From Calycina herbarum (taxonomy: Eukaryota > Ascomycota > Leotiomycetes > Helotiales > Pezizellaceae): a stretch of DNA of 64,000 nucleotides. This document shows, one piece after another, positions 21,953-32,698 of this stretch. Location of the stretch: assembly GCA_001414485.1 (NCBI GenBank), contig LLEY01000246.1, forward strand, positions 1-64,000, read 5' to 3'. The notes below the pieces were generated by a model that did no database searches, was not told where the DNA came from, and saw only the letters and a list, made by a program, of their open reading frames with translations. Numbering within the stretch: position 1 is the stretch's first letter; the number at the start of each line of letters is the position of its first letter. A program made the translations under genes and the position numbers.

Positions 21953-22489
21953 TCATGAGTGCCTTGATATTTGGGAGTAGAAATTGATTTCTTGAATGTT
22001 GTCAGATGGATCTCGTGTCCCTTTCGATAGAGTTTCATACCTGTTTGCTGCTAAATCCGCCGCTATATTGATTTTACTGGCGTCTTGAGTAATTTCGTCT
22101 GCGATTTGCTTCATTCTTGAGAAGAAACCGTTTGCAATCGTCCTGCCCCCATGCATTTGATTCTCGATGGTGTCATTCGCCAGCCCAGCTTGTTTCTGCA
22201 AGTCCGGACTGCCCATACTACGAACCACCTCGTTGAGAAATTTCGTCTGCAGATCCTGCTCCTTGGCTGCTGTATCAATTTGGTAGAACACACTTGAAAG
22301 AGGGATGCCGGGTGTCGTAATATCGTTGGTGATGATTAAGGCATCGAGGAGGCTTGTAACAGTAATGATATCTTCCTTGAGAGTTTCGATAGACTGCTGA
22401 ACTTCTGACGAGTTTGGCGCGAGGGTGGATTCCACTGGTGCAGCAAGACAGACAATCGGGACAGCGAGGAGGAAGGAGATGATTCTAGG
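21953..22489 (-). pseudogene. Small secreted protein, family member C, 5' end severed by transposon
   Basis: The frame enters from the transposon border and immediately reads signal-peptide core sequence (PRIISFLLAVPIVCLAAPV), then SSEVQQSIETLKEDIITVT, YQIDTAAKEQDLQTKFLN and a NQMHGG-x-GFFSRMKQI block matching members A and B. No ATG remains on this side of the insertion. The coding sequence begins abruptly at the terminal inverted repeat near 22490. An ATG-TAT pair at 30587-30582 on the far side may be the lost start, although the exact frame junction is ambiguous. The C-terminus continues past the position where A and B stop, or splices at a GTATGA donor near 22038 into an open frame at 21919-21725. 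Confidence 0.65.
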
Positions 22490-22500
22490 GATCTGTTCTA

Positions 22501-22550
22501 GGGTGTTCCGCTATGCGAGAAATTGCGTAAATAGACGTCTATTTGCGCAA
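22501..22550. repeat. Left terminal inverted repeat with subterminal hairpin
   Basis: The repeat pairs with 30520-30568. Its inner end contains GCGTAAATAGAC directly followed by GTCTATTTGCGC, a near-perfect hairpin with one mismatch, likely a transposase-binding or fold-back subterminal site. Confidence 0.6.
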
Positions 22551-22677
22551 TTTCCATCTATTTGGATAATAGACTAAGTAATTCCGCGATTATTTTTACT
22601 AGTCTAATTAGCTAATTAGACTAAGAAAAATGTAGTAAATTTGAACTCCTAAATATAAAAATGAAGCTATTCCTAGC

Positions 22678-22905
22678 TTACTTTTTCGGCTTACGACCAG
22701 CCCCTGGTCTTGCCCCACCTCTACCCCCCTTTTTACCCCCCTTTTGAGCTAGCTTCTTTTGAGGAGGTGTACGTGCTGTCTTCTTTACTCTCTTCACTCT
22801 AGCTACTTCTTCCGCCTCTTCAGCCTCTCTATCACTTATAATCACTTCAATAGGCTCATCATTACTTATTCTCGCCTCCTTTTGCTTACGCCCTGCTCTT
22901 TGCAC
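22678..22905 (-). CDS. C-terminal tail of the decayed transposase, still open
   Basis: A 75-codon open stretch on the minus strand encodes a Lys/Arg/Gly-rich tail (QKGGKKGGRGGARPGAGRKP-like) ending in a stop at 22678. It lies in the same orientation as the integrase core and inside the left border of the element, so I read it as the transposase C-terminus, not an independent gene. It has escaped most of the stop-generating mutations seen in the core. Confidence 0.45.
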   Translation of the reverse strand: MQRAGRKQKEARISNDEPIEVIISDREAEEAEEVARVKRVKKTARTPPQKKLAQKGGKKGGRGGARPGAGRKPKK

Positions 22906-23579
22906 CTTAGAGAGTACTCCACGCCTATTGGTCAGTTGCTACGCCACGCCTAGCTTAACCTTAGGCTGCTTTTGTACATTAGATCTTATAAAGAGGGGTA
23001 TACGCTGAGAGGGTTAGAGATTTTCCCTATTAAGCTCGTAGTGCTAATATCTCCTACTTAAAAGTCTATGCTTATACGTTAATTAGTAGCTGCTAGAATA
23101 ATGATCGTTAACTCAGCAGAATATATAAGTCGGTTTAGTCTTTAGCTAAAGTTGTAAGGGGATAAGAAGTATAACTATAGCTCTTTTTATAAAAACTTTA
23201 GCTACTTTAAGAGTGTTTTTTACTAGTATTCTCTCTCTTGCTTACTTATTCTTTGTAGAAACTCGTTTCTCTATCTTAGAAAGTATTAGAGATTTAGTCT
23301 CTAGAGCTATATCAGCATCTAATACTTCTTCTTCTTCGAGCCTACTAAGAAGTTAGTAAAAGAGGGGTAAAAAGAGGGGTAAGATGTACGTATATAGGCT
23401 GAGTACTAGAAAGCTAGTAAGGCTTTCTACTAAACTAGGCCTTAAAGGGAGTAACGTGAGCTGGGAGTATAGTAGTAGGTATAAGGTTAATAACTTCTTA
23501 AAGTCCTAGAAGTAGTAAAACCCACTCTTAGAGGCTGCTGGCTCAGTCTATATAGAACGTAGAGAGATAAGCTTTAAAT

Positions 23580-24071
23580 GTGCTATTTGCCTTCTCTATA
23601 CTCCTCTAGGTGTAAGAGTAATAGGCACAACCGCGAATCTATGTAATAGGTGGATTTCGTGACTCGTATAGTACTGTAAGCTCTCTTTTAAACTTAGTAC
23701 TGTTGTTATAATAGAATTTATAAGGGGAACCGTTGTTTAAGATCTAGTAAGCTATAAAATGATTAGTTTTTATTAAGTTAAAGTAAGGTAAGAACATACT
23801 AATAGCCTTAGTAATAGTCTTACTCTCCTTATTCTTTAGAGTGTATAGCTATATATACCTTAAGAAGTAATCTTTAATCTAGAAGATCCACTTAAAGCTC
23901 TATAATTCGTTATATCTAAGGAAGAAGAGTAGATCAGGTTAAGAAGTAAAGTCTATAAGATCTATATAGACTCTATTAAGGCAACGGTGTAAGGTAATTG
24001 GCTAGATAATAGTCGGTTTATAGGAAGCCCTTATAAGAGTGTAGTATATACATCTCTTAAGAATAAACTCT
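23580..24071 (-). pseudogene. Transposase integrase core, RIP-inactivated (outer element)
   Basis: Reading from 24071 downward on the minus strand gives DVEFILKRC, RVYIDLIDFTS, SFKWIF-IKDYF, KESKTITKAISMF, NNSTKFKRELTVLYESRNPP, IRGCAYYSYT and SIEKANSTFKAYLS. The order D..(N for D)..E marks a DDE/rve integrase fold. Amino-acid departures from the usual consensus (H to Y, G to R, D to N) are those expected from C-to-T and G-to-A transitions. The reading continues on the other side of the retroelement from about 29549 upward. Confidence 0.55.
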
Positions 24072-24076
24072 ACGTC
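24072..24076. repeat. 5-base target-site duplication, left copy (ACGTC)
   Basis: ACGTC precedes the 5' LTR and the same five bases follow the 3' LTR at 29544-29548. The pair marks a retroelement integration into the outer transposon. Confidence 0.85.
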
Positions 24077-24317
24077 TGTCAAGGGTTACACCCGTGGAAT
24101 AAGTCTCGGAGTACTCCAGCGACGCATTCACGTGACCTCGCTTGGCAACGCATGGACGTAACAGAACCTTCGAGAGTACCCTTGGCAGAACCCTCTAGAA
24201 TGAGCTAACTGAGTATATAAGTTAGTAAGGACTCTGGCTTAGAAAGGATAATCGAATCTTCTTATATATAGACACCTCTATAGTTTAATTCATTAGTATT
24301 TGCTATAAGTCCTAACA
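24077..24317 (+). repeat. 5' LTR of chromovirus, 241 bases
   Basis: Begins TGTCAAGGGTT and ends CCTAACA. It is the same length as the 3' LTR and differs at nine positions, all CpA/TpG versus TpA. Confidence 0.9.
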
Positions 24318-26529
24318 TTAGATTCGATTCTAACTAACACTAGAACAACGGGCCTTTATAGTAACACTAGAATACTAGGCCTTTATAGCAACACTAGAAC
24401 AACAGGCCTTTACGGCAATACTAGAACATATTAGGCTATTTTAGTAATACTGGAATATATTAGGCCTTTATAGTAATACTAGAACTTATAGGCTATTTCA
24501 CAGCATTTATAGAACTTATAGATAATAGGAGAACTATAAGAAGGCGGTATACCGAATCAGCTACCTACCTAGTTCCTATAGTATGTTTAAGAGTAGCGGA
24601 ATCAGTTAATATCTGCCTAAGAGGACGATTATCTACGGATTATAAACAAATAAAAGAAGGATAAGGAAGCTTGTTTATAGATGATCTATAACGATAATAA
24701 ACCTAGGAAATCTCTTCCTCTGCTACTAGAATTCTATAGAGACTCGGATAAGCTAGAAGCTTGGCTATAATAAGCACGAGCTAAAATCGAAGTCGACTAC
24801 TACGAATATACTAAATACGTTAAGTTTTAGGTACTTAACAGATCCTTATAGGGTAAGGCGCTCTATAGAATAGAAGCATAGGTATAGGAACAGGGCAAGC
24901 TAGAGCTAGCTAATAGTAGTGATTTCTTAGGTCGAGTAGAGTTTGTGTTTAGAGACCTATAGGCTAAAGAAAGAGCGTAACGAAAGCTAGAATCCTTCTG
25001 CTAGGGCTTAAGACTGTTCCTAGAGGTCTTTATAGAATAGCAAGCCCTGCTTATGGAGTCTAGAGGAGGATCTTAGCTAGATAACGTAAAAAAGGTGTCT
25101 CTTAACCGAATCCTTAGCGACGAGTTAGTTAAGGCGATGATTATAGTTCCTTCTTAACTTAACTTCGAGTCTTACTACTCTATTATTAAAGAAACAGACG
25201 ACCGCTTAAGGGCTTATAAAGCTCGAACATTAAGATCTAGGGGCTAGACTCTCCTAGAAATACTACAGACTTCTTAGAAACGCTCAACAGATACTATATA
25301 TTAGGTAACGAACGGCAAACTCGCTAACGGACCGGAAGTCACCTGTAAGGCATCCGTAGAGGGCATGGACTAGGAACCAGCACCTGCTAAAGTTTTAATA
25401 ACTAGTACTAAGCATGCTAAATAGGTGTCCTAGGAAGAACGAAGCAACCGTGCCTGTACTAGTCGCTGTCTTTGCTACGGAGCTACTGGTCATTTTGTCT
25501 AAGAATGTCTATATAGACTACTAAGGCGACCTATAACAGCGGATTCGGTCTATAAACAGAAGGCAGAGGTTAAGGAAGTAGTGCTAGAATTAGAAGAAGA
25601 AGATAGTAATGTCTCCTTAGATTCGGAAAACTAGTAGCTCCTATTAGAAAGCGTAGGCAGGGGCGACGAAGGGAGTTGTTAGTAATAGACACTTAGAGAC
25701 ATTTTAAGTAGGAATATATAGACGAAAAACCTCTTCTTATATCGGCTTTAGTAAATAGGGTAGCTACTTTATAAGCCTTAGTAGATTTAGGGTGTTTAGT
25801 CTATGGAATTATTTTAGACTGTTTTATCTATCGCTATTAGCTCTCTTATATATAAATTATACTAAGGTATTTACAGTTAGTAGAAGGAGTATTAGAGGAT
25901 GCTATATCCTAAGTAGTATCTTTTAGTATAGATATTAGAGGCTACTAGCAGAAACGGGTTTATATTTACGTAGTTCCTAAGATCGAGGGCTATAAAATAA
26001 TTCTAGGAAAATCTTAGTTAAGAAGAGAGCGAGCTTTACTTAACACTGCTAAGGGATGCTTGCTCTTCTAAGACTCTAGGTTAGAAGTTTATAGTAAGCT
26101 AGAAAAGTCTTACTCCTATAAGTAAGTAAGCGCAGCCGTCTTCTACTTTCTTATAGATCGAAAACGGAAGCTATAGGTCTTTACAGCAAGCCTTACAGAC
26201 ATTATAAAAGCCTTAGTAGAAAAGAAGTATACGGACCCACGGACGAAGCTACCTAGCTAGATTAGCCTGGAATTCTATCTAGTATTCGATAGGAAGGAAG
26301 CAAACAAGTTACTAGTATATTATAAAGAAATTAATTACGGTATCGAGCTCTTATAGACCGAAAACGGATTAGAAGAAACAGTCCCCTAGGGGCTACTCTA
26401 TAACATGTCATGAGACGAGCTGTTAGTACTCTATAAAACCCTAACAGAGTTACTAGATAAGGAATTCATTCGAGTAAGCAACTCTCTAGCAGCTATACTA
26501 GTACTCTTTGTACAGAAGCTAGGAGGAGG

Positions 26530-26900
26530 TCTACAGTTCTATTACAACTACCGAGCACTAAATAAGTTAACCTATAAGGACCGCTACCCTTTGCCTTTAA
26601 TCTAAGAGACACTTAACCGGATCGGGAAAGCTAAGTGGTTTATAAAAATAGATGTTATTACTGCCTTTCATAAGATACGGATTAAGGAGGGAGACGAGTA
26701 GAAAACGGCTTTCCGGACACGCTTTAGGCTTTTTAAATAGCTTATTACCCCTTTTAAGCTTATAAATGCTCCTAGCACTTTCTAGCAGTATATTAATCAT
26801 ACACTTTAAGAGTTCTTAGACGACTTTGTCTTAGCATATATCGACGATGTCTTAGTCTTTATAGACAGCACTCGTAACCAGTACCGCGAGCATGTCTATA
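26530..26900 (+). pseudogene. Reverse transcriptase region of the chromovirus
   Basis: The plus-strand frame contains the [15 protein letters not shown] block, KIDVITAFHKIRI, TPFKLINAPSTF and the active-site motif YIDDV with both aspartates intact. Stops (TAG) replace Trp and Gln codons between the blocks. Confidence 0.85.
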
Positions 26901-27999
26901 AAGTAATATAAAGGCTTTAAGATGCTAAGCTATAGCTTAATATTAATAAGTATGAATTTGAAGTATAGTCTATAAAGTACCTTGGGTTTATTATAGAAGT
27001 AGGGAAAGGTTTATAGATAGACCTAGCTAAAATATAAGCTATTATAGATTAGAAAGTACTAATAATAGCAAAAGGCGTCCTTAGCTTCCTAGGATTTGCG
27101 AATTTCTATCGACGGTTTATTAAGGACTTTTTACAGATTATAGCTCCTCTTTATAGACTTATTAAAAAGGATATATCCTTCTAATAGACAGACGAAGCGA
27201 ATAGAGCCTTCGAACAGTTAAAGTAGGCCTTTATAGAGGCCCTAGTACTGGCTTAGTTTAACCTAGATTATAAGACGGTCTTAGAAATAGACTCCTCTAG
27301 ATATTACTTAGGAGGCGTGCTCTCTCAAGTAAAGAATAGCGTCTTACAGCCTGTAGCCTTCTTCTTAAAGAAACACGTACCTGCTGAATACAATTACCTA
27401 ATATATAACAAAGAGTTGTTAGCTATTATTCGTTACCTTGAGGAATAGGAAGCGGAGTTAAAAAGTATTAGGCAGTTTATAGTACTTACGGATTATAAGA
27501 ATCTTAAGTACTTTATAACAGTCTATAAACTATTCGAAAGATAAATATAGTAGTAGTTAATACTTAGCAAGTTTAACCTAATTATCTAATACCGCCTAGG
27601 CAAAGAAGGAGGACTACCAGATACACTAACAAGGAGGGACCAGGACCTCCTAGAGGAGGGAGATGAACGCCTTAATTATAGGATAGCATAACTGATTCTA
27701 GATAGAATGATTCAAGGAAATACTATACAGCTAGCAGCAGTGTTAGTAAACAGGAGGAATCAAGTAAGCAACGTAGCAACGCAGCGAGCGTTTATAGACT
27801 AACTACGGAACCTCTAGGAAGAGGGAAAGGTATAGGACAAGGACTTTAGGCGTCTTATAGATACTGTCTACTAAGGAGATAGGGTGTTTCTAGCAGACCT
27901 CGCTTCTCTAGTCAAAGTCTCTATCTCTAACTACTTAGTTAATAAGAACGGTGATTTACGGTTTAGGGGCAGACTATGGGTCCCCGACTATAAGCTGCT

Positions 28000-28700
28000 A
28001 CAGACCGCAATTATATAGGAACTCTATGATTCTACACTTACGGGCTATCCTAGTAAGAACGGGACAATTGTAATAGTCTTAAGGGAGTTCTTCTAGCCAA
28101 ACCTATAGACTATAGTTAAGTAGTTTGTCCGTAACTATGGAGTTTACGGACGTACTAAGGTTTAGAGGGATTGTAAACAAGGCCTGCTTCGTCTATTACT
28201 AATTCCTAAGCAGCAATAGCAGGAGATCTCTGTCGACTTTATTAGACCACTACCTATAAGTAAAGGCTCTAATATAATAGCAGTGTTCACGGACCGTTTA
28301 GGTAAAGGGGTGCTTCTTACAGCTTATAATTCGACTATATTATCAGAGGAAGTTGCTCGCTTATTTATTACCATATACTATAGCTTACATAGACTACCAA
28401 GAGCAATAGTATCTAATAGGGGCCTATAATTTATTGGACAAGCATAGAAGACGCTTTATAACTTCTTATAGATTAAACGACGGATCTCTACAACCTTCTA
28501 TCTACAAACTAACAGGTTAATGGAACAGGCAAATGCTAAAGTTAAGACGCTTCTACAGCAGTAGATTAATATAGCTTAGGACAACTGGGCCGACTAGCTG
28601 CCAGTAGTATAGCTAGCTTTTAACGGACGGGATTTAACATTAACGGGTGTAAGCCCCTTCTAACTTAGCCACGGCTATCCGTTATAGACTATCAACCCCT
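28000..28700 (+). pseudogene. Integrase region of the chromovirus, zinc ligands lost
   Basis: The HHCC zinc domain reads LYDSTLTGYPS and NYGVYGRTK, so Tyr stands at the expected His and Cys ligands. The core starts at EISVDFIRPL and the second catalytic aspartate reads Asn (VSNRG). All changes are consistent with G-to-A or C-to-T. Confidence 0.75.
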
Positions 28701-29169
28701 TAATAGACGTTATAGCACCTGTAAACACAAAAACACTAATTTAAAAGAGCGAAGCAATAGTAGCAAAGATTAAGGCTATTATAGAATGGGCATAATCATC
28801 AATAGCAAGGGTATAACAAGACTAGGAGACTTAAGTAAATCGTTTACGGAATACCGCTCCTACGTATAAGGTTAGAGACAAGGTTTACTTAAGCTTACGG
28901 AATATACGGATAGACAGGGCTAGTAAGAAACTAGACGCTCAATCTACTAAGTTTACAGTTATCGAGGTTATTAGCCTATCTATATATAAGCTAGACACCC
29001 TGCCTAGTATCTACAATGTCTTTAATATAGACTTATTAAGGCTAGCAGCTATAGACCCGCTGCCTAGTCAAATTACAGACGATGATCAACTACCTATAAT
29101 ATTAGTAGACGATACTATAGAATAGTAAGTTAAAAGAATACTAGGTTAACGGTAAAAGAAGCTCCTAGG

Positions 29170-29295
29170 GAAAGGCTCTTATACTCGACTTAAGTATAAG
29201 GTTAAATAGACAGGATACGCAAACCTAACATAGGAACCTGCTACTGAGTTAGAGGACACAGTAGCCCTAGACACCTACCTTCAAGAGCAGGAAGG
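29170..29295 (+). pseudogene. Chromodomain at the end of pol
   Basis: The frame YTRLKYKVK, stop, TGYANLT, stop, EPATELEDTVALDTYL matches a chromodomain in which both aromatic-cage-region tryptophans are now TAG. It identifies the clade and ends in the polypurine tract. Confidence 0.8.
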
Positions 29296-29302
29296 GGGGT
29301 AA

Positions 29303-29543
29303 TGTCAAGGGTTACACCCGTGGAATAAGTCTCGGAGTACTCCAGCGACGCATTCACGTGACCTCGCTTAGCAACGCATGGACGTAACAGAACCTTCGAG
29401 AGTACCCTTGGCAGAACCCTCTAGAATGAGCTAACTGAGTATATAAGTTAGTAAGGACTCTGGCTTGGAAAGGACAATCGAATCTTCTTATACATAGACA
29501 CCTCTGTAGTTCAATTCATCAGTATTTGCTACAAGTCCTGACA
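29303..29543 (+). repeat. 3' LTR of chromovirus, 241 bases
   Basis: Begins TGTCAAGGGTT and ends CCTGACA. It retains the CpA/TpG state at eight of the nine positions that differ from the 5' LTR. Confidence 0.9.
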
Positions 29544-29548
29544 ACGTC
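29544..29548. repeat. 5-base target-site duplication, right copy (ACGTC)
   Basis: Matches the copy at 24072-24076. Confidence 0.85.
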
Positions 29549-30519
29549 TTTCTACAAGATTCTGTAATATAACTTGGTATAGCGTATATAAGTCTTATTT
29601 ATACCTAAGTTTATTAGTTAATTAAATAAGAATAAGTAGAGTTAGGCACTTACTAGTATACTTTAGTCTACGATGTACTCTAGTAATAAGATCAAAGACG
29701 TCATAGGTATAAACTACGTATCTCTTTAGGTAATCTGTTCTACGAACCGATTCGGGTTAACGATATACTTGGTTATTATTAAGTATATACTCTTTAAGAG
29801 CTTTATGCTTTACTGTATATTACCTTACTCTTTCTACTATCGGGAGACCTTAAGGGACTACTTGCTTTAGGTTTTATAGCTAATTATAGTACTCGAATCG
29901 CTTATAAGAAGTGAGATATCTCTTATTAAGAGAGGCTTCAAGGTAGTCGTTAAATTCCTACTTAGCTAAAGTACTAAAAGGCGTGATATTTAGCGGTTTA
30001 GAGCCCTTAGGGGGGAATAGAGGGGCGAACCGGGCCCCCTAAGGTGAAGAGTGAGGGTTGTTAACGTCTATAATAGCAGGGTAAAAGAGGGGTAAATATA
30101 GGATAGAAATACAAGGTTATACTTTAGTTCTTTAAGAAAAAGAAAGAGATATTTAGTTAACTATATAGAACAACTCCTAGTAGTAAGATAAGAGAGAAAG
30201 AGAAGTGCCGTTCTCCTAGCCTCCCTAACCTCCCCCTTTTTAACCGACCCACCTTGTTTTACCTACTTTTCACCTACCAACATACTTCTAAAACCTTAGT
30301 AAATATAAAGAAAGTTAAATATTACTACCGGGTATCTATTCTCTATACTAATCTTATATCTAAGTTTTAAAAAAGTTTCAACTATTCTTTATTAGGCAGC
30401 TTTAAAAGGGGGGTTAGGAGCGATAAGGTCGAGTTTGAAAGAAGTGGATTTGATTAAAATCGTGGTATTAGACACCTGATTTGGCCTATCTATTGGTTTG
30501 CGTAATCCGGAATTTATTA

Positions 30520-30568
30520 CCTAAATAGATTAGTCTATTTGCGTAATACCTCGTATAGCGGAACACCA
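30520..30568. repeat. Right terminal inverted repeat of the outer transposon
   Basis: Inverted partner of 22501-22550. The match extends outward another 11 bases (TAGAACAGATC at 30569-30579 against 22490-22500), so the true terminus is ambiguous. Confidence 0.6.
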
Positions 30569-30579
30569 TAGAACAGATC

Positions 30580-31991
30580 GTATACATGTTTGTTCAGAAA
30601 TGATTATGAACGAAGTTTTTAGGGGGAAATTGAGTTGGGAGTATGTGTATGTTTGTTTCGGGTTTGAAAGTGCTTCTTAGGATGTGCTAGAAGGTGATAC
30701 CAGCATTAATATACCGTTCTTCTTAGTAAAGATTTCCTTGCTAAATACCAACTGTAGTAGATGAACAAAAATAAATCTTATTTTACACAGCCTCTTAATT
30801 GTTAGTTGATCCAAGTAAGAGGTTAGGTGTTTCTGCGGAAATGCTTACTTTTTGTTCGCCATTGCGGCACGAAGCATACCCGAATGCTAGTAAATAATGG
30901 AAGACGGTACGGCAACAACATTTTGATCAGAAAATTGTGCTTTGAGAAGTGAATTCTTGGATGGTGGATATTCTTGGAATGGTTTGGCGATTGTGAGGCT
31001 ATGCAATGAATGATCGCAATGTTGGGTTGAATAGTTGCGTTGGCAAATTCAATCAGTCGTTCGCGAACTTACACACAGGGTGGAGAAATGAGTTCCGTGT
31101 ATAAGCATAAATGTTGGATTCAAATTCCGCTTTGCTTGGGAAAAAACTCCAGTATGCCCTTGTCATCATTAATCAATTGTATCTGCAGGGGCCTGGCCAG
31201 CTTCTGTTGGTTGTATCACCACGCCAAGCCGGCTGTTGCTTGACAGACTTTCCTACCTAAAACCTCTATGGTTATGATTACTACTTAGATCATGCACCAA
31301 ATATTTAGTGACGTTATTATTATATACTTTTATACCACTCTGTACCGCATACTTAATTTCCAAAATTTCTCCGAGACAACTTGCAGGCGTCTTAGTAAGA
31401 AACATAGGCTTTGCTCCGAGTACACCCGCTTTCGCGAATATTATACAAAAGGGTCTAGGAAAACGAGATTTATTCTCTAAGAAGGTTTAGAAGAATAGGA
31501 AAACTAATTTCTCTATTCTCCTAGATGCTTTCGTATAATAGTTAAGATTTTGTTAAATTTCTAGAGTAATGGATGGAGGGGGTGTACTCAGAGCAAAGCT
31601 CGGGATTCTTACGTATATGAGGTGTGCCATTGTTCACTGTAATCTTGCATCCAAAAAAATAATGTTGATAGAAATGATCTAGGAAAAAGGAAGTAACCAG
31701 ATGGATTTTAGGTAATTACGACACATCTAGTACATGAATCATATTGTTCCGAAACCCCTTCAAACAATCACTATTACTATTCAATAAATGTTCCTTAAGC
31801 GTAAGCTCAACGACACAAAAAGTACCATAAAATTGATGCGTTTCAGGTGCCCTTCGGGAAATCGGAAATTGGAACCAACTTGCTTCCCTTCAGAGCAAAG
31901 TTTACCAAAGTTTTGGTATTTGGGAGGATGGCTTTGTTCCTAAGAATGCCATCAGTCGAGGTTTTATTATCATTTTATCCCTAGAAATTTC
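30580..31991. other. Gene-free flank of the island
   Basis: I see no supported gene. An ATG at 30587-30585 on the minus strand may be the detached start of member C. Reading frames at 31.04-31.49 kb on the plus strand are short and overlap each other in different frames, so I treat them as noise. Confidence 0.4.
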
Positions 31992-32597
31992 TCACCTATC
32001 TTCCCCAATTGCTTTTGCTATATCCGAGAGATTTCTTTCCAAGAAATTATCTTGAATACTTTTCAAACGTCCAGAGAAGCTGTCTTCCTTAAATATTATC
32101 CCCTGTGGTGTTTGTCCACCGTCTTTGTGTTTTCAAATTATCACATTGATCAGCAGCAACATCTCGAACATCGTCTTGGCTTTTTAAACTGTTGATGGCA
32201 CCTAATTCAATCGCTCTTTTGTGATCATCACTTTCCTTCTCCGCGTTGTAAATGTAGTATACCAAACTTGCGAGGTCGCTTGAGACTAGGCCGTTAGTGC
32301 GATCCAGTTAAGTCCTAAGGACACTATTTCAACATCCTCCTTAAGACCTTCAATCGCATTCAATACGTCTTCCAATGGTGGAGGTGCATCATGGACCGCG
32401 ATTTTAACTCTGGTAGAAGAAAGTGTCTGCTCATTAGGTGAGGTTGTCGAACTTAACCAGGGGAGAAAAAGGACACTGGAAAAACTTTGAAATGCAACTT
32501 CACGGCTAATGAGTTGTTGATGTGTCGCGCAATGATCCATTCTTGTTCTAAAATATTTTTGTTCATCTAGTTTGAAGATATTTCTAGAGATTTTCAT
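31992..32597 (-). pseudogene. Small secreted protein, family member D, frameshifted
   Basis: Three reading frames must be combined to follow the family pattern. The first frame ends GLKEDVEIVSLGLNWIALTA at a stop at 32288-32286. The second carries YYIYNAEKESDDHKRAIELG, equivalent to the acidic block of member B. The third carries QTPQGIIFKEDSFSGRLKSI and finishes AKAIGEDR before a TGA at 31994-31992, matching the AIGIDR end of B. Members A and B have no introns, and no good splice sites bridge the frame changes near 32290 and 32110-32130, so indels are the simplest reading. The first codons are uncertain. Confidence 0.6.
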
Positions 32598-32698
32598 AGA
32601 GGAGATGGGTAGGGTGATTTATATAACTTTACTCACTAACTATTTCTAGGAAGTCAACCAAAATATATGTACCCGTTAGTTGTTACAACTCAAATGTG

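Larger units (their letters stand above)
24077..29543 (+). mobile_element. Ty3/gypsy chromovirus LTR retrotransposon, RIP-inactivated
   Basis: A complete 5467-base element with paired 241-base LTRs, a 5-base duplication and a polypurine tract (GAAGGGGGG) just before the 3' LTR. The plus strand, ignoring stops, reads gag with a zinc knuckle (CLCYGATGHFV-EC, 25467-25508), protease region, reverse transcriptase ([20 protein letters not shown], then AYIDDVLVF near 26833), RNase H, integrase (EISVDFIRPLP, VSNRGLQFIG) and a C-terminal chromodomain (KYKVK-TGYANLT-EPATELE) near 29200. Order RT-RNaseH-IN-chromodomain defines a chromovirus. Dozens of TAG/TAA stops sit where Trp (TGG) or Gln (CAG/CAA) is expected, the signature of RIP. 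It cannot encode protein and serves only as a fossil. Confidence 0.9.
22490..30579 (-). mobile_element. TIR DNA transposon with integrase-like (Ginger/KRBA2-type) transposase, RIP-decayed, nested insertion inside
   Basis: Imperfect terminal inverted repeats of about 48 bases bound the element: the left begins GATCTGTTCTAGGGTGTTCC, the right (inverted) begins GATCTGTTCTATGGTGTTCC, and both continue to AAATAGAC. Without the 5.47-kb retroelement inside, it is about 2.6 kb. Minus-strand translation, ignoring stops, gives an H2C2-type integrase region (WKDVEFILKRC with W as TAG) followed by a DDE core: RVYIDLIDFTS, FKWIFQIKDYFLRYI, a D-to-N second catalytic block YYNNSTKF, and RSIEKANSTFK. This pattern matches integrase-derived transposases of Ginger/KRBA2 type rather than Tc1/mariner. 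Many stop codons are TGG-to-TAG or CAA-to-TAA changes. If the repeat starts at 22501/30568 instead, the flanks are TA dinucleotides. Confidence 0.6.

Noticed and set aside
26597..26800. 67-codon minus-strand frame
   Set aside because: Antisense shadow of the reverse transcriptase in the RIP-inactivated retroelement.
22490..30579. Tc1/mariner identity for the outer element
   Set aside because: TA flanks are possible, but the transposase reads as an rve-type integrase with an H2C2-like region rather than a mariner or pogo transposase.
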